From Anaerolineales bacterium (GTDB lineage Bacteria > Chloroflexota > Anaerolineae > 4572-78 > J111): DNA of 64,000 nucleotides. Shown here in pieces: positions 1 through 9,129 of the stretch (within the stretch, counting starts at the first letter, position 1; each line of letters begins with the position of its first letter). The notes under the pieces were generated by a model. The model searched no databases and was not told where the DNA came from. It saw nothing but the letters and a program-made list of their open reading frames with translations. The position numbers were made by a program, and so were the translations under genes. Location: contig JABTUW010000003.1 in assembly GCA_015075185.1 (NCBI GenBank), forward strand, positions 62,001 to 126,000. The letters run 5' to 3'.

Positions 1-214
1 TGATCCGCGCTCGATTTGAGAGATGAACAAAGTGTTCCACGTGGCGTTCCTCTTCGAACCTGAAACTGAGTTTTGGACATTAACCGGGGTAAACTGAAAG
101 CGAAGATGCCCTACTATAGCATTGTTCAAAGGGCATGTCAAACGTTTTCCATGGATTGAGTCTGCCCAAATCAGGTAGTCTTAGGGGACAAGCTAACAGC
201 TCGTCCTCCACTTC
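1..214. other. Intergenic left edge, no gene seen
   Basis: No open frame with a credible start and ribosome site is visible, and no RNA gene is recognised. The stretch lies downstream of the minus-strand helicase gene that ends at 215. Confidence 0.5.
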
Positions 215-3200
215 TTAAAACAACTTGAGTTGGGCGCTGTCCGGCTTTTCTTTGACCGGCTTGCGCGCCGCCATTTTTTTGATTTCCTTCAAAGCGTTTT
301 CAATATCACCGAGAAAACGAGAAGGTTCATTTTGCTGCTTCTGTCCGAATAGAAAGCGGGTTTTAGCGTGGGTCAAAATGAGCTTGTGCTGGGCGCGGGT
401 CATGCCGACATAAAAGAGGCGGCGCTCTTCGGCCAGATCAAACGACCTGCCTGCCATCTGATAAGGAAGCAAATTTTCCTCGCAGCCCACCACAAAAACC
501 ACCGGAAATTCCAGCCCTTTGGCGGCGTGCAACGTCATCAAGGTGACGCGGTCGGCTCGTGGATCATAGGCATCGGTTTCTTTTTCCAGTACGGTTGACT
601 CCAGGAAATCCGGCAAACGGTTGTCAAAGCGCACAGCTCGGCGGATAAGCTGCCGGACTCGTTCCCCCTGTTTCTCATCCAAATCAAGAGACAGGTTTTG
701 GTTAATTTGCTCGATCAAATGGGGGACCGCCTGAGCGGGCATGGTTTGCCGGAAGTCGTTTAAGAGTGGAATAAGGCTTTTTAACTGTTTCTTTGAAATT
801 ACCTGCTCCAGGTGAAAGGTTGAAGCGGGATTGTAAATGAACCACAAACAGGCCAGGATCGTCTTGATTTCTTTATGCTCGTAAAACGGGGTCTGGCCGA
901 TGGTTTGAAACGGCATGCCGGAGCGTTGGAAAGCTTCAATGAGGGGCTGGCTTTGCGCGCCCAGGCGGTAAAGCACGGCGAAGTCGGCAAAGGAGCGGCC
1001 GGCATCGTCGTCCTCAGTCACACGCTCGCTGTCCAAGGAAAAGTAACTCGTCCCGCCGACCATCTTCTCGACCTGGTGGACCACGTACTCCGCCTCGGCT
1101 TTGTCGGTTGGGGCCTGGTAGATGTCGAGCTTGGTTTGATCGAGGAATTCCGACCAGATTTTGATCCGCTCTACGGCGATGCTCATGGCAATCACCTGGC
1201 TCGAAGCGTCCAGGATGAGCTGGGTGGAACGATAGTTCTGGCTCAGGTGGATGACACGAGCTTCTGGAAAATCTTCCTGAAAGTTCAGAAAATATTCGTG
1301 GCTGGCCCCGCGAAAGCCGTAGATGGTCTGGTCCGGGTCGCCGATAGCGCATAGGTTAGTCTCCGGGGCAGTCAACAGGCGCAGCAGGCGGTATTGCGCC
1401 AGGTTGATATCCTGGTACTCGTCCACGGAAACCCAGCGGAATCGCTGTTGGTACGCTTTCAAGACCTCGGGCCAAGTCTCAAACAGCTTGACCGAACGCA
1501 GAATCAAATCGTCGAAGTCGAGCAGTTGGTTTTGCTGCAAGGCTTCCTCATAGGCACGGTACTGTTCGACAAGTTGAGCATCGGCCAACTCTGGCGCGTC
1601 GGGGGTCAAGAGCTTATTCTTAGCCGCCGAAATCTGCTCCAACATCCCGTTGATCTCCTTGTCGGTCCACTCTGGATAAAGGCGTCTGAGCAAGATTTGC
1701 CGGTCCTGGTCCCCGGCAACAGCAAAATTCGGGCTTAACCCTGTCGGCTCTCCGGCTTCTCGCAGAATCATCGCCCCAAAAGCGTGGAAGGTTTTGATCA
1801 CAATACGGCCGGCAACGGCAGGACCGAGTAAATTTGTGAGCCGGGCAGCCATCTCTTCGGCGGCTTTGTTGGTAAAAGTGATGGCCAGGATTTGGGCAGG
1901 ATCAACCCCTTTTTCGGCAATGAGATAGGCGATACGATAGGTTAGGGTGCGCGTTTTGCCTGTACCTGGCCCGGCCACAATCACCAGCGGCGCTTCGGTG
2001 CACAAAGCGGCCTCTCGCTGCTGCGGATTGAGGCCGGCGAGCAGGTCACGCTTGGCCTGAGGAACATGGACTTCAAGCTGTGTCTCCTCGGATGGCGTGG
2101 TAAATAACTCCGCTTGCTGCCACTGGACGGAGGTGTGTCCCTCTTCCCTGGCAACGGAGCGCAAAATCTCCTGATTTTGCCCGAAGTCAGGAGACGTCGG
2201 ACTCTGGGCTTGCTTTGCCTCTTGTCCGATGTCAGGAGACATCTGACTCCCGGCTCGCTTTGGCTTGTCCTGCCCATTTTCAGAAACAAACATGCTCAAC
2301 TGCGGGGTGAAGGTAGCTCGTTCCTGGGCATCAAACAGCTTGATGACCCCATACTCACCATCGTAGCCGCCGGCAATGGTCACTTCGCCGCAGCGCATGC
2401 GGCGGATACCTTCGGCCAAGAGCGTCCCGCCAACCCCTTCGATTTCCTCCAACGGAATATCTTGCAGGATAGCCAATTCCGGGCCAAGTCTGGACAATAA
2501 CTCTTCATAGCGTTGGTTGGTCTGCTTGGCGCTGGCGCCAACGTTGTAGACCTCGGCCAGCACTTCGGGCAGCGGAATAAGGCTCTGAAATCGCTGCGGT
2601 TGAGGCGGCTTAGCTCCTTCCGGGCGGTCGGCCAGGCTTTCCACCCGGTGCATCACGCCCACCGTGACCGGCTTGCCGCAGACCGAACAAAGACCCCGGT
2701 GAGCTTGGGTGGTCTGGGGATGCCAGCGAATTTCACACTTGCGATGGCCATCGTAATGATATTTACCCTCTTCGGGAAAAAATTCAACTGTGCCCAAAAA
2801 GGCGGCAGGGTCGCCGCTTTTCAGAGCGGCAAAGATGGCCGGATAAGACAGCTCGGCGTCGAATTGGTTGGCTTCGCGGGCCAATTTTTGGGGCGAGTGG
2901 GCATCTGAGTTGGAGACAAGGGTGTAACGGTCCAGCGCCGATATCCGCCAATTCATCGGCGGGTCGGACGACAGGCCGGTCTCCAGGGCAAAAATGTGGG
3001 GGGTCAGGTCGTCAAAGCACTCCTCAACCGAGTCAAACCCGGACTTGGAACCGAGCAGGGCAAACCAGGGCGTCCAGATGTGGGCCGGGATGAGATAGTT
3101 CTGCGGGTCAATGTCGAGGATGATTTCCAGCAGGTCACGCGCGTCCAGGCCCAGGATAGGCCGGCCATCCGAGCGGATGTTACCAATCTTTTCCAGGGCA

Positions 3201-3571
3201 GCCTGTATCTTCTCCACCGCTTCCAGCGTTGGAGCAAAGATGACATTATGGATTTTTCGAACTTTGTCGTTTTTTTTGTAGATGCTGCTGATTTCGCCGG
3301 CCAGAATAAAGCGCACCGGACCTTGGCAGGCTTTAAAAACACTCTTCTGGATGGCCTGGGCATATTCATCTTTCAGCCGGAACAACCCCTCCTCGGCCGG
3401 TTCCAGTTTCTCCTTCATCTCTTGCAACCAGCCGGGGTGAGCAATATCGCCCGTGCCAATCACGTGGACTCCTTTGAGCTGAGCCCATTTGCTGAGATGC
3501 TCAAAGTTTAAATCCTTGCTGGTAGCTCGCGAGTAATGGGAGTGAATATGCAAATCGGCTATAAATTTCAT
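215..3571 (-). CDS. PHP-domain (EndoQ-like) / UvrD-type helicase fusion
   Basis: The predicted protein has 1118 aa. The N-terminal part has the PHP signature DLHIHSHYS (residues 6-14), a later NSDAHSP motif, and a four-cysteine zinc site near residues 280-303 (CEIRWH ... CSVCGKP), as in endonuclease Q, which nicks DNA at deaminated bases. The C-terminal half is an SF1A helicase: Walker A GPGTGKT (about 530), DEYQD (about 717), GDPDQTIYGFRG (about 745), TLHAAKGLEF and FYVGMTRAQ (about 1057). The start at 3571 is chosen because GGAGG lies 7 nt upstream and PHP proteins begin this way; the open frame extends 34 codons further upstream. The likely role is repair of damaged bases coupled to unwinding. 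Family assignment is firm; the substrate is inferred. Confidence 0.88.
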   Translation of the reverse strand: MKFIADLHIHSHYSRATSKDLNFEHLSKWAQLKGVHVIGTGDIAHPGWLQEMKEKLEPAEEGLFRLKDEYAQAIQKSVFKACQGPVRFILAGEISSIYKKNDKVRKIHNVIFAPTLEAVEKIQAALEKIGNIRSDGRPILGLDARDLLEIILDIDPQNYLIPAHIWTPWFALLGSKSGFDSVEECFDDLTPHIFALETGLSSDPPMNWRISALDRYTLVSNSDAHSPQKLAREANQFDAELSYPAIFAALKSGDPAAFLGTVEFFPEEGKYHYDGHRKCEIRWHPQTTQAHRGLCSVCGKPVTVGVMHRVESLADRPEGAKPPQPQRFQSLIPLPEVLAEVYNVGASAKQTNQRYEELLSRLGPELAILQDIPLEEIEGVGGTLLAEGIRRMRCGEVTIAGGYDGEYGVIKLFDAQERATFTPQLSMFVSENGQDKPKRAGSQMSPDIGQEAKQAQSPTSPDFGQNQEILRSVAREEGHTSVQWQQAELFTTPSEETQLEVHVPQAKRDLLAGLNPQQREAALCTEAPLVIVAGPGTGKTRTLTYRIAYLIAEKGVDPAQILAITFTNKAAEEMAARLTNLLGPAVAGRIVIKTFHAFGAMILREAGEPTGLSPNFAVAGDQDRQILLRRLYPEWTDKEINGMLEQISAAKNKLLTPDAPELADAQLVEQYRAYEEALQQNQLLDFDDLILRSVKLFETWPEVLKAYQQRFRWVSVDEYQDINLAQYRLLRLLTAPETNLCAIGDPDQTIYGFRGASHEYFLNFQEDFPEARVIHLSQNYRSTQLILDASSQVIAMSIAVERIKIWSEFLDQTKLDIYQAPTDKAEAEYVVHQVEKMVGGTSYFSLDSERVTEDDDAGRSFADFAVLYRLGAQSQPLIEAFQRSGMPFQTIGQTPFYEHKEIKTILACLWFIYNPASTFHLEQVISKKQLKSLIPLLNDFRQTMPAQAVPHLIEQINQNLSLDLDEKQGERVRQLIRRAVRFDNRLPDFLESTVLEKETDAYDPRADRVTLMTLHAAKGLEFPVVFVVGCEENLLPYQMAGRSFDLAEERRLFYVGMTRAQHKLILTHAKTRFLFGQKQQNEPSRFLGDIENALKEIKKMAARKPVKEKPDSAQLKLF
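2181..2270 (-). repeat. Imperfect direct repeat in helicase linker
   Basis: Two copies of about 44 bp each carry GTCAGGAGAC followed by a GACTC-like arm. The second copy contains AGTCAGGAGACATCTGACT-like symmetry with a 6-bp stem (AGTCAG/CTGACT). The repeat encodes the linker between the EndoQ-like half and the helicase half (about residues 434-463), with related peptides MSPDIGQ and TSPDFGQ. Confidence 0.6.
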
Positions 3572-3730
3572 CGGCCTGCCTCCACTCATCCTGAGAATCG
3601 CCCTATATTTTAACCACACCCCCGCTCTTTGCCAATAAACGGCCGGGCATCTCTTGTATAAAATTAGGGACACTGCTAGACTGACCGGGGAAGAGAGCGG
3701 AAAAGTTTAATCACGGGTTGTCCGTAAGGC

Positions 3731-3777
3731 GTGATGCGTGATGCGTAAAATCTTACATCTCACGCATCACGTATCAC
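3731..3777. repeat. GTGATGCGT-type hairpin repeat
   Basis: GTGATGCGTGATGCGT faces CACGCATCACGTATCAC across about 14 bases, giving a long imperfect stem. It lies between the divergent helicase and larC genes. The simple GATGCGT periodicity suggests a dispersed repeat rather than a classical terminator, as no T-run follows. Confidence 0.55.
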
Positions 3778-3819
3778 CCTACCTGCCTAAAATCCCGGAG
3801 TGACTCAAGAGGTACGATC

Positions 3820-5163
3820 ATGAAGATGGCCTATTTCGACTGTTTTGCCGGCATCAGCGGCGACATGCTGCTGGGGGCCCTGCTCGACCTGGGTCTCGAA
3901 TTGGCCGCCCTGGAGCGCGAGCTGCGCAAGCTGCCGCTGGCGGGCTACCGGCTGGAAGCAGCCCGGGTCAACAAACGGGGTATCCAGGCCACCAAATTCA
4001 ACGTGATCCTGACCGGCTCCCACGGCGACCATCTCGCTGACTCCGAATTCGAGGAAGTTGCCCAACCGGCAGCAGGAACGGATCACCCGCCCGACCATCA
4101 TCACCCCGACCAGCCGCAGCGGCCCCTGGCGGAAATTCTCAGCCTCATTGAAAGAAGTAATCTCTCCGTTAAGGTCAAGTCAACGGCGACCGCCATTTTC
4201 ACTCGCCTGGGCCAGGCCGAGGCGAAAGTGCATGGCATTCCGCTGGAGCAGGTTCATTTCCACGAGGTCGGCGGGATAGATGCGATTGTGGACATTGTCG
4301 GGGCGGCTATTGCCCTGGAGGAATTGGGGGTCGAGCGGGTCTATGCTTCGCCGCTGCACCTGGGCTCCGGTTTTGTGCGGGCGGCGCACGGGCTGCTGCC
4401 GGTGCCGGCCCCGGCTACGGCCCAATTGATTGCCGGCGTGCCGGTTTACAGCAGCGAGGTCAAGGGCGAACTGGTCACGCCGACCGGTGCGGCAATTATC
4501 ACCACCATTGCTCACAGTTTCGGGCCGCTGCCGCCATTGGTTATTGAGGCAAGCGGCTACGGCGCGGGAACGCGCGACCGGGAATTTCCCAACGTGCTGC
4601 GCGGCTATCTGGGCCGTGCCGCAGCCGGGGCTGTCCTGCCGGCTCCTTCCCGCCGCCAGGTGCGCGACCCGTTCCCGGAGCAGCACCACACACCCGAAGT
4701 CAGCGCCGGTTATCACGAAGGCCCGGCGACGGTCATTGAAGCCAATATTGACGATATGAATCCACAGCTTTTTGAGTACCTGCTGGAACGGCTGTTGGAG
4801 GCGGGTGCGCTGGATGTCTCATTGATCCCGATCCAAATGAAAAAGAGCCGGCCCGGCACCCTGCTGCACGTGCTGGCTCACCCCGCTTCGGTGGACGAGC
4901 TGCTGGTCATCATCTTCACCGAGTCAACCACGATTGGCGCGCGCACCTATGAAGTTACCAAACGGATGCTCCAGCGCGAAACCCAAACCGTCGAGACGGC
5001 GTTAGGGCCGGTGCGGGTCAAGGTAGCCCGGCTGGGCAGCCGGGTGGTCAACGTGGCCCCGGAGTACGAAGATTGTCGTGAGCTGGCCCGCCGCCACAAC
5101 TTACCTTTAAAGGAAGTCTACGCGCTGGCTCGCAGTGGGTTCGGGCTGGTAGGGGGAGAGTAA
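3820..5163 (+). CDS. larC: Nickel pincer cofactor biosynthesis protein LarC
   Basis: The 447-aa protein starts with the LarC signature YFDCFAGISGDMLLGALLDL and carries VHFHEVGGIDAIVDIVG, LVTPTGAAI and EANIDDMNPQ motifs. LarC inserts nickel, using CTP, into the pyridinium dithiocarboxylate pincer cofactor of lactate racemase-like enzymes. A His/Asp/Pro-rich linker (around residues 85-100, DHPPDHHHPDQP) separates the two halves and may bind nickel. In some lactobacilli the two halves are joined by programmed frameshifting; here one frame encodes both. No larA, larB or larE is in the window, so the client enzyme is elsewhere. The start ATG follows AAGAGG. Confidence 0.92.
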   Translation: MKMAYFDCFAGISGDMLLGALLDLGLELAALERELRKLPLAGYRLEAARVNKRGIQATKFNVILTGSHGDHLADSEFEEVAQPAAGTDHPPDHHHPDQPQRPLAEILSLIERSNLSVKVKSTATAIFTRLGQAEAKVHGIPLEQVHFHEVGGIDAIVDIVGAAIALEELGVERVYASPLHLGSGFVRAAHGLLPVPAPATAQLIAGVPVYSSEVKGELVTPTGAAIITTIAHSFGPLPPLVIEASGYGAGTRDREFPNVLRGYLGRAAAGAVLPAPSRRQVRDPFPEQHHTPEVSAGYHEGPATVIEANIDDMNPQLFEYLLERLLEAGALDVSLIPIQMKKSRPGTLLHVLAHPASVDELLVIIFTESTTIGARTYEVTKRMLQRETQTVETALGPVRVKVARLGSRVVNVAPEYEDCRELARRHNLPLKEVYALARSGFGLVGGE

Positions 5164-5167
5164 GGAG

Positions 5168-6160
5168 CTAGCTGCCATTTTGTTCTCGATACTCGGCCAG
5201 CAATTGATCAACAACCCAACTGGTCCGCGCCCCGTTTTCGCCGGTGCTGGGACAGACGCCGACGCCGTTCAACTCGTCAACGATGGTTTGGATGAGCGGC
5301 TGGTGGACATGCGGCGGGTCGCCAATAGCAAATTCTTGCAGACCGGCCGCGGTAGTGAGCTTGATTGGGTCAGCCTTGAACGAAGCGAACGATATTTTTC
5401 CCAGCGTGCCGACGATCTCCGTTTGGTCAACTTCCTGAAACGTAGTGAAGCACCACGTCCCCACGCCGACCACACCCGAGTCAAAGACAAAGGTTCCGGC
5501 CACATGGTCTTCAGCCGGGTAGTAGCCGCCTTGATTGACCGCCACCCCTCGCGCCGTGCGAATCGGACCAAAGAGATAATCCAAAAAATCAAGCGTATGC
5601 GACCCCATATCCACAAAAATCCCGCCACCCGATAATTCGGGGACCACCCTCCAGGGCAGATTCTGGGGGTCAAACATCTCAGGAGCGGCCCGCCGGTGCA
5701 AAGTGATGGTGACTGAGCGCGGCACACCAATGGTCCCCGCCTCGATTAACTCTTTGACCCTGATAAAACGGGGCAACGCCCGCCGGTAATAACCCACCCA
5801 CAGCGGTACGCGGGCCGCCCGGCAGGCAGAAATCATCTCCTGGCAATCGGTCCAGGTCAAGGCCATTGGTTTTTCCACGTAAACGGGCTTGCCGGCAGCG
5901 GCGCTCATCAAGGTGTATTGTTTGTGGGCATAGGGCGGCGTGGCGATGTAAACGGCCTCAACTTCGGGGTCATTAATCAGGGCCGCGGCATCGTCGTACC
6001 AGCGGGGCACGCCATGCCTGTCGGCATAATCCTTAGCCAACGCTTCGTTGCGCCGCATCACCGCCACCAGGCTGGAGTTGCTGGCCTTTTGAAAGCCCGG
6101 ACCGCTTTTAACCTCCGTGACATCACCAACGCCGATAATCCCCCAGCGAATTGTCCGCAT
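5168..6160 (-). CDS. Gfo/Idh/MocA-family NAD(P)-dependent oxidoreductase
   Basis: The 330-aa protein has an N-terminal Rossmann fold (GIIGVGDV near residue 7) and the family's EKPMAL motif (about residue 95) with the catalytic-type lysine. Its C-terminal dimerisation domain includes a GSHTLDFLDYLFG helix. Members oxidise or reduce sugars, inositols and uronates. The start is supported by AGGAGG 5 nt upstream. It is transcribed divergently from the first iclR gene through a shared palindromic region, which suggests co-regulation with the uronate locus. The exact substrate cannot be read from the sequence. Confidence 0.87.
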   Translation of the reverse strand: MRTIRWGIIGVGDVTEVKSGPGFQKASNSSLVAVMRRNEALAKDYADRHGVPRWYDDAAALINDPEVEAVYIATPPYAHKQYTLMSAAAGKPVYVEKPMALTWTDCQEMISACRAARVPLWVGYYRRALPRFIRVKELIEAGTIGVPRSVTITLHRRAAPEMFDPQNLPWRVVPELSGGGIFVDMGSHTLDFLDYLFGPIRTARGVAVNQGGYYPAEDHVAGTFVFDSGVVGVGTWCFTTFQEVDQTEIVGTLGKISFASFKADPIKLTTAAGLQEFAIGDPPHVHQPLIQTIVDELNGVGVCPSTGENGARTSWVVDQLLAEYREQNGS

Positions 6161-6176
6161 AACAACCTCCTGACTA

Positions 6177-6237
6177 AAATAGTATAGCTCATTATTTGAG
6201 CTACTTGTTCAATTAATGAATTAAAGCTATACTATTT
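6177..6237. promoter_or_regulatory. Divergent promoter/operator between oxidoreductase and iclR
   Basis: A perfect 13-bp inverted repeat (AAATAGTATAGCT at 6177 and AGCTATACTATTT at 6225) encloses the palindrome TAGCTCATTATTTGAGCTA (6185-6203) and a weaker TTCAATTAATGAA. On the plus strand, TTGTTC (6205) and TATACT (6228) are 17 bp apart. AGTATA at 6181 provides a minus-strand -10 TATACT. The palindrome resembles those at 13567 and 14817, so an IclR protein probably binds here. Confidence 0.7.
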
Positions 6238-6264
6238 ACATCTCTTTTAATTAGGAAAACTGCC

Positions 6265-7089
6265 TTGAACGAGAATAAAAATGGAGCCGGCGTGATCACT
6301 TCACAAACCGTCCTCAAATCACTCGACGTGTTAGACTGCCTGGCGGCGGCGCGGCGGCCCTTATCTGCCCCGAAAATTGCCAAATTATGCCAGGTGTCCC
6401 GGCCTACGGCGTACCGCCTGCTGACTACACTCAGGGGGCGCGGCTATGTGATGGTAGACGACGATTACAATTATTCGCTGGGGACTAAAATACTGGCCTT
6501 AGCCAGGGTGGTACTGGATACGATGAATCTGCCCAAAATGGCCCAGCCTTATCTGCACGAACTGAGCCAGTTATCCCAGGAAACTGCTTTTATGTCCATT
6601 TTGGATGGCGTTAAAATTTTGTATATTGCCAAAGAAGAAAGCCCCCATGTGCAAGATTCGCAAGCTTTTCAGATGCGTTCCAGTGTAGGGACGCGGATTG
6701 ACCTGCATATGTCGGCTATGGGTAAGGCCATCCTGGCCAACTTGCCGCCCGAGGAGCGCAGCACCCTTTTGGATAGACTTACCCTGACCCGTTATACCAA
6801 CCAAACCATTACCGACCGTGACACCCTCATCCACGAGTTGGAGCAGACCCGCCAGCGGGGTTACGCGATTGATAACTGCGAAGGGGATGATTGGGTGCGC
6901 TGTGTGGCGGCTCCCGTTTATGATAGTGGAGGCCGAGTTCTGGGAGCTATCAGTGTTGCCGGGCCGGCGCATCGGATGACCCTGGATTATATTCAAAACC
7001 TCTCCGGCGACGTGGTCCGCGTTACCCAGGCCCTATCCCGCCAGCTTGGCCAGACACCCCCCTTTCGCCCCGGATTTAGTCCTTACTAA
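6265..7089 (+). CDS. IclR-family transcriptional regulator (first copy)
   Basis: The 274-aa protein has an N-terminal winged helix (about residues 12-70, motif LCQVSRPTAYRLLTTL) and a C-terminal IclR effector domain (GTRIDLHMSAMGKAILA, NCEGDDWVRCVAAPV). The start is TTG with AGGA 9 nt upstream. It closely resembles the second IclR at 14979. Family members near kdu/kdg genes, such as KdgR, sense 2-keto-3-deoxygluconate or related acids; that role is inferred here. The 3' end overlaps the convergent ABC ATPase gene by 14 bases. Confidence 0.88.
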   Translation: MNENKNGAGVITSQTVLKSLDVLDCLAAARRPLSAPKIAKLCQVSRPTAYRLLTTLRGRGYVMVDDDYNYSLGTKILALARVVLDTMNLPKMAQPYLHELSQLSQETAFMSILDGVKILYIAKEESPHVQDSQAFQMRSSVGTRIDLHMSAMGKAILANLPPEERSTLLDRLTLTRYTNQTITDRDTLIHELEQTRQRGYAIDNCEGDDWVRCVAAPVYDSGGRVLGAISVAGPAHRMTLDYIQNLSGDVVRVTQALSRQLGQTPPFRPGFSPY

Positions 7090-8101
7090 CCCCCTTCAGG
7101 GTAATCTCGGCTGTCCGGTGACAACTGACAAAGTGACCAGGTGCTACTTCTTCCAGTTTGGGTGTAACGGCCCGGCAGGTATCAACTGCATAGCGGCAGC
7201 GGGGATGGAAGTAACATCCTGATGGCGGATTGGCCGGGTCGGCCACGTCACCTTGCAGGACAATTCTCTGAGAACGCAGCCGGGGGTCGGGCTTGGGCAC
7301 GGCCGACAGCAAGGCTTCGGTGTAAGGATGCCGGGGGGTATTAAAAAGCGCCTCTGTTTTGGCCACTTCCACAATCTGGCCCACGTACATGACGGCTACC
7401 CGCTCGCTGATGTGTTTGACCACGCTCAAATCGTGCGCCACAAACAGATAAGTCAGGCCAAATTGTTCCTGTAATTCAAGCAGCAGGTTGAGAATCTGCG
7501 CCTGCACCGAAACGTCGAGCGCCGAGACAGGCTCATCCGCAACGACCAAGCGGGGACTCAGGGCCAGCGCCCGGGCAATGCCAATCCGCTGGCGTTGTCC
7601 TCCACTAAACGCGTGAGGATAGCGGCGCATGTACTCGGGCCGCATGCCAACCAAACGCAGCAACTCGGCCACCCGATCCATGCGCTCTTGCCGGTTTTTC
7701 ATTCCATTCACCAAAAGCGGCTCGCCAACGATGTCCAGCAGAGTCATCCGCGGGTTGAGCGACGAAAAGGGGTCTTGGAAAACCATCTGCATCTGAGAGC
7801 GAAGACCCTGCACCTTGCTTTCAGGCATAGCCGCCACGTCCACCACCGAACCATCACTGGTGCGAAAGAAAATCTGCCCTTCGGTTGGGTCAATTGCGCG
7901 CAGAATACAGCGAGACGTGGTCGTTTTGCCGCAGCCGCTTTCGCCCACCAGCGACAGGGTTTCGCCCTGGTTGACAAAAAAATTAACATCATCAACAGCG
8001 CGGACGTGTCCGACCACTTTTTGCAATATACCCTTCCGGATGGGAAAGAACTTGCGTAAATTTTTTACCTCAAGCAGCACCTGGCCGTTAGAATCTTTCA
8101 C
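7076..8101 (-). CDS. Dipeptide/oligopeptide-type ABC transporter ATPase (OppF/DppF-like)
   Basis: The 341-aa protein shows Walker A GESGCGKTT (about residue 54), signature SGGQRQRIGIARAL (about 166), Walker B LVVADEPVSALD and a C-terminal oligopeptide-transporter tail with Cys-rich PPSGCYFHPRC. It is the second of two ATPases in a five-gene transporter operon (binding protein, two permeases, two ATPases). Its start overlaps the preceding ATPase stop as ATGA. Context points to import of uronic-acid oligomers or a related acid rather than peptides; that is inference. Confidence 0.9.
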   Translation of the reverse strand: MKDSNGQVLLEVKNLRKFFPIRKGILQKVVGHVRAVDDVNFFVNQGETLSLVGESGCGKTTTSRCILRAIDPTEGQIFFRTSDGSVVDVAAMPESKVQGLRSQMQMVFQDPFSSLNPRMTLLDIVGEPLLVNGMKNRQERMDRVAELLRLVGMRPEYMRRYPHAFSGGQRQRIGIARALALSPRLVVADEPVSALDVSVQAQILNLLLELQEQFGLTYLFVAHDLSVVKHISERVAVMYVGQIVEVAKTEALFNTPRHPYTEALLSAVPKPDPRLRSQRIVLQGDVADPANPPSGCYFHPRCRYAVDTCRAVTPKLEEVAPGHFVSCHRTAEITLKGVSKD

Positions 8102-9129
8102 GGTTGACCCACCTTTTCATACAGGAAACAACTTACTTTTTGGCGCTCGTTTACGGCCAACAGGCTTGGTTCCTGCCGGTCACACACGCCAGGCATAAAC
8201 TCCGGACAGCGGGGGTAGAAGGGGCAGCCCTTTGGACGATTGTAAGGATGGGGAATAGAACCGCTAATTGTCGGCAGTTTGACCCGCGAGGTGGACTCGA
8301 TACTCGGAATGGAGCGTAAAAGAGCCTTGGTGTACGGGTGCTTGGGGGCGTGGAATACGTCATCAACCGGCCCTTCCTCCACCACCCGACCCAGGTACAT
8401 GACCACCACATCGTCGGCCATTTCAGCGATGACACCCAGGTTGTGGGTGATTAACATGATGGCCATGCCGCGCTGCGCCTGCAATTGCCGGAGCAGGTCG
8501 AGAATCTGGGCCTGGGTGGTCACGTCGAGCGCGGTGGTCGGCTCGTCGGCGATGAGCAGCCGGGGGTTACACGACAGGGCCATCGCAATCATCGCCCGCT
8601 GGCGCAAACCGCCGCTCAACTGAAAGGCATACTCATCAATCCGGCGTTCGGGCTTGGGGATACCCACCTGGCGGAGTGACTCGATGGCTCGTTCCCTGGC
8701 TTGTTGCTTATTCACCCTAAAGTGGAGCTGAACGGCTTCGACAATCTGATTGCCAACGGTATGCACCGGGCTGAAGGAGGTCATCGGTTCCTGGAAGACG
8801 AGGCCAATCTCCAGCCCCCGGATAGCCCGCATCTCTCTGCCATCGGGATGCAGCCGGGTCAAGTCAAGCTCTTCACCGCTAGCGCGGCGCAGTTTAATCT
8901 CACCCTCGATGATCCGCCCAGGCTCCTCCACAATTCGCAGAATCGATTGAGCTGTCACACTTTTACCGCAGCCGCTTTCGCCGACGATGCCCAGCGTCTT
9001 GCCGGCATACACGTCAAAAGTGGCCCCATCCACTGCCTTGACGGTTCCCTCATCCTGAAAAAAGTATGTTTTCAGATTTTTTACCGACAGTAACGTTTTG
9101 TGTCCGTTTTCCATACTAATCTCATCCAT
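8098..9129 (-). CDS. Dipeptide/oligopeptide-type ABC transporter ATPase (OppD/DppD-like)
   Basis: The protein of about 343 aa has Walker A GESGCGKSV, signature LSGGLRQRAMIAMAL, Walker B LLIADEPTTALD and the Cys-containing tail KGCPFYPRCPEF. The start is uncertain. ATG at 9129 overlaps the permease stop by a few bases (translational coupling). ATG at 9114 gives an N-terminus (MENGHKTLLSVKNLKTYF) closer to typical family members. A more upstream ATG at 9156 is possible but has no ribosome site. It pairs with the OppF-like subunit. Confidence 0.88.
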   Translation of the reverse strand: MDEISMENGHKTLLSVKNLKTYFFQDEGTVKAVDGATFDVYAGKTLGIVGESGCGKSVTAQSILRIVEEPGRIIEGEIKLRRASGEELDLTRLHPDGREMRAIRGLEIGLVFQEPMTSFSPVHTVGNQIVEAVQLHFRVNKQQARERAIESLRQVGIPKPERRIDEYAFQLSGGLRQRAMIAMALSCNPRLLIADEPTTALDVTTQAQILDLLRQLQAQRGMAIMLITHNLGVIAEMADDVVVMYLGRVVEEGPVDDVFHAPKHPYTKALLRSIPSIESTSRVKLPTISGSIPHPYNRPKGCPFYPRCPEFMPGVCDRQEPSLLAVNERQKVSCFLYEKVGQP

